Positions 63,579 to 64,000 of a stretch of 64,000 nt of DNA are shown piece after piece. A program made the position numbers and the translations under genes. The notes beneath the pieces are model-generated. The model saw only the letters and a program-made list of their open reading frames with translations. It did not search any database and was not told the origin of the DNA. Source of the stretch: Microbacterium sp. CH12i (lineage in GTDB: Bacteria; Actinomycetota; Actinomycetes; Actinomycetales; Microbacteriaceae); contig NZ_JHET01000007.1 of the NCBI RefSeq assembly GCF_000685355.1, positions 310,001 to 374,000 on the forward strand, written 5' to 3'. Position 1 is the first letter of the stretch; each line of letters starts with the position of its first letter.

Positions 63579-64000
63579 TCAGGCGTCGAGGCGCAGGAGC
63601 CAGCCGTGCTTGTCTTCGCGGCGACCGTACTGGATGTCGGTAAGTTCCTCGCGCAGCGAGAGGGCAAGCTCGCCAATCGGCTGGGCATCTTCGAATCCTG
63701 CACTCACGAGCGCGCCGATCGGTGTAACAACCGCTGCCGTACCGCACGCGAACACCTCGACGATGTCGCCGGAGGCGACGCCGTCGCGCCACTCCTTCAG
63801 CGAGAAAGCACGGCGCTCGACCGTGTGTCCGCGATCCTCTGCGAGCTGCAGCAATGAGTCGCGCGTGATGCCCTCGAGGATGCTGTCGGACTGCGGAGTC
63901 ACGATGTGACCGTCCTTGAAGACGAACACGACGTTCATGCCGCCGAGCTCTTCGACGTTGCCGTCCTGGTCAAGGAACACGACCTGGTCGCAGCCCTTGT
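63579..64000 (-). CDS. ilvE: branched-chain amino acid aminotransferase, C-terminal part
   Basis: C-terminal about 140 aa of a fold-type IV PLP aminotransferase; the 5' part lies beyond 64000. VFLDQDGNVEELGGMNVVFV, ILEGITRDSLLQLAEDRGH and EVFACGTAAVVTPIGALV match IlvE. It catalyses the last step of Leu, Ile and Val synthesis, linking to leuCD. Confidence 0.93.
   Translation of the reverse strand, partial: KGCDQVVFLDQDGNVEELGGMNVVFVFKDGHIVTPQSDSILEGITRDSLLQLAEDRGHTVERRAFSLKEWRDGVASGDIVEVFACGTAAVVTPIGALVSAGFEDAQPIGELALSLREELTDIQYGRREDKHGWLLRLDA

Noticed and set aside
1..64000. CRISPR arrays, prophage, IS elements or integrase/attachment sites
   Set aside because: No repeat-spacer arrays, transposase or phage-type genes were seen; both tRNA genes are flanked by ordinary genes without duplicated 3' ends.

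Overview
The window looks like a chromosomal segment of a high-GC actinobacterium, most likely Microbacteriaceae and Microbacterium-like. The main reasons are the strong GC bias with many GTG starts and 4-bp ATGA/GTGA gene overlaps, the rpsP-khpA-rimM-trmD and leuC-leuD-murA-plsC-gpsA-ddl blocks, an actinobacterial glgA/glgM-glgC divergent pair, and family-restricted proteins (DUF3099, DUF3515, DUF2004). I see no phage, plasmid, IS element or CRISPR array. It is mostly core housekeeping DNA with short accessory islands.

Layout. 1-9.3 kb: 2-oxo-acid dehydrogenase E1 alpha (partial) and a divergent Lrp/AsnC regulator, alpha/beta hydrolase, DnaQ-like exonuclease, L31B, an ABC ATPase, glycogen/glucan genes, serB, fabG, and a DUF3099-small protein-SURF1 operon. 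9.4-11.4 kb: rpsP-khpA-rimM-trmD. 11.6-19.2 kb: YbdK-type ligase and a glycerol block (glpK, SorC-type regulator, glpD) followed by a large membrane hydrolase. 19.2-31.5 kb: ffh, TetR, lipB-lipA, an unrecognised 808-aa membrane protein plus GNAT, DUF2004, ftsY, smc. 31.6-35.4 kb: small ORFs, tandem GNAT protein and ABC/FtsX transporter. 35.4-40.6 kb: mutM, rnc, rpmF, DUF177, coaD, recG. 40.6-49.2 kb: rsmD, thiL, DUF3515, then ddl-gpsA-plsC-murA-leuD-leuC with a leucine leader peptide. 49.2-52.7 kb: TerC with a Mn-type riboswitch, ECF sigma factor and DUF4349 partner, tRNA-Glu. 52.9-64 kb: MBL protein, pepN, cspA, M23 peptidase, tRNA-Gln, gltX, membrane/OmpA-type lipoprotein pair, MFS, FAA hydrolase, ilvE (partial).

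How it works together. The minus strand carries what in other actinobacteria is a near-continuous core block (rnc-mutM-smc-ftsY-ffh-rpsP-khpA-rimM-trmD). Here it is split by three islands of largely plus-strand genes. The glycerol block shares a repeated operator-like palindrome that also lies in front of the membrane hydrolase, suggesting one small regulon. Two cis-regulatory RNA devices are visible: a leucine leader peptide with a hairpin before leuC, and a yybP-ykoY (Mn2+) riboswitch before terC.

Quality warning. At least ten genes, including the normally essential murA, are broken by single-base indels. Nearly all are one-base losses, most of them in short G/C runs; restoring one base recovers normal family sequence. 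These look like sequencing/assembly errors, not pseudogenes, and the genes are listed with their full restored extents.
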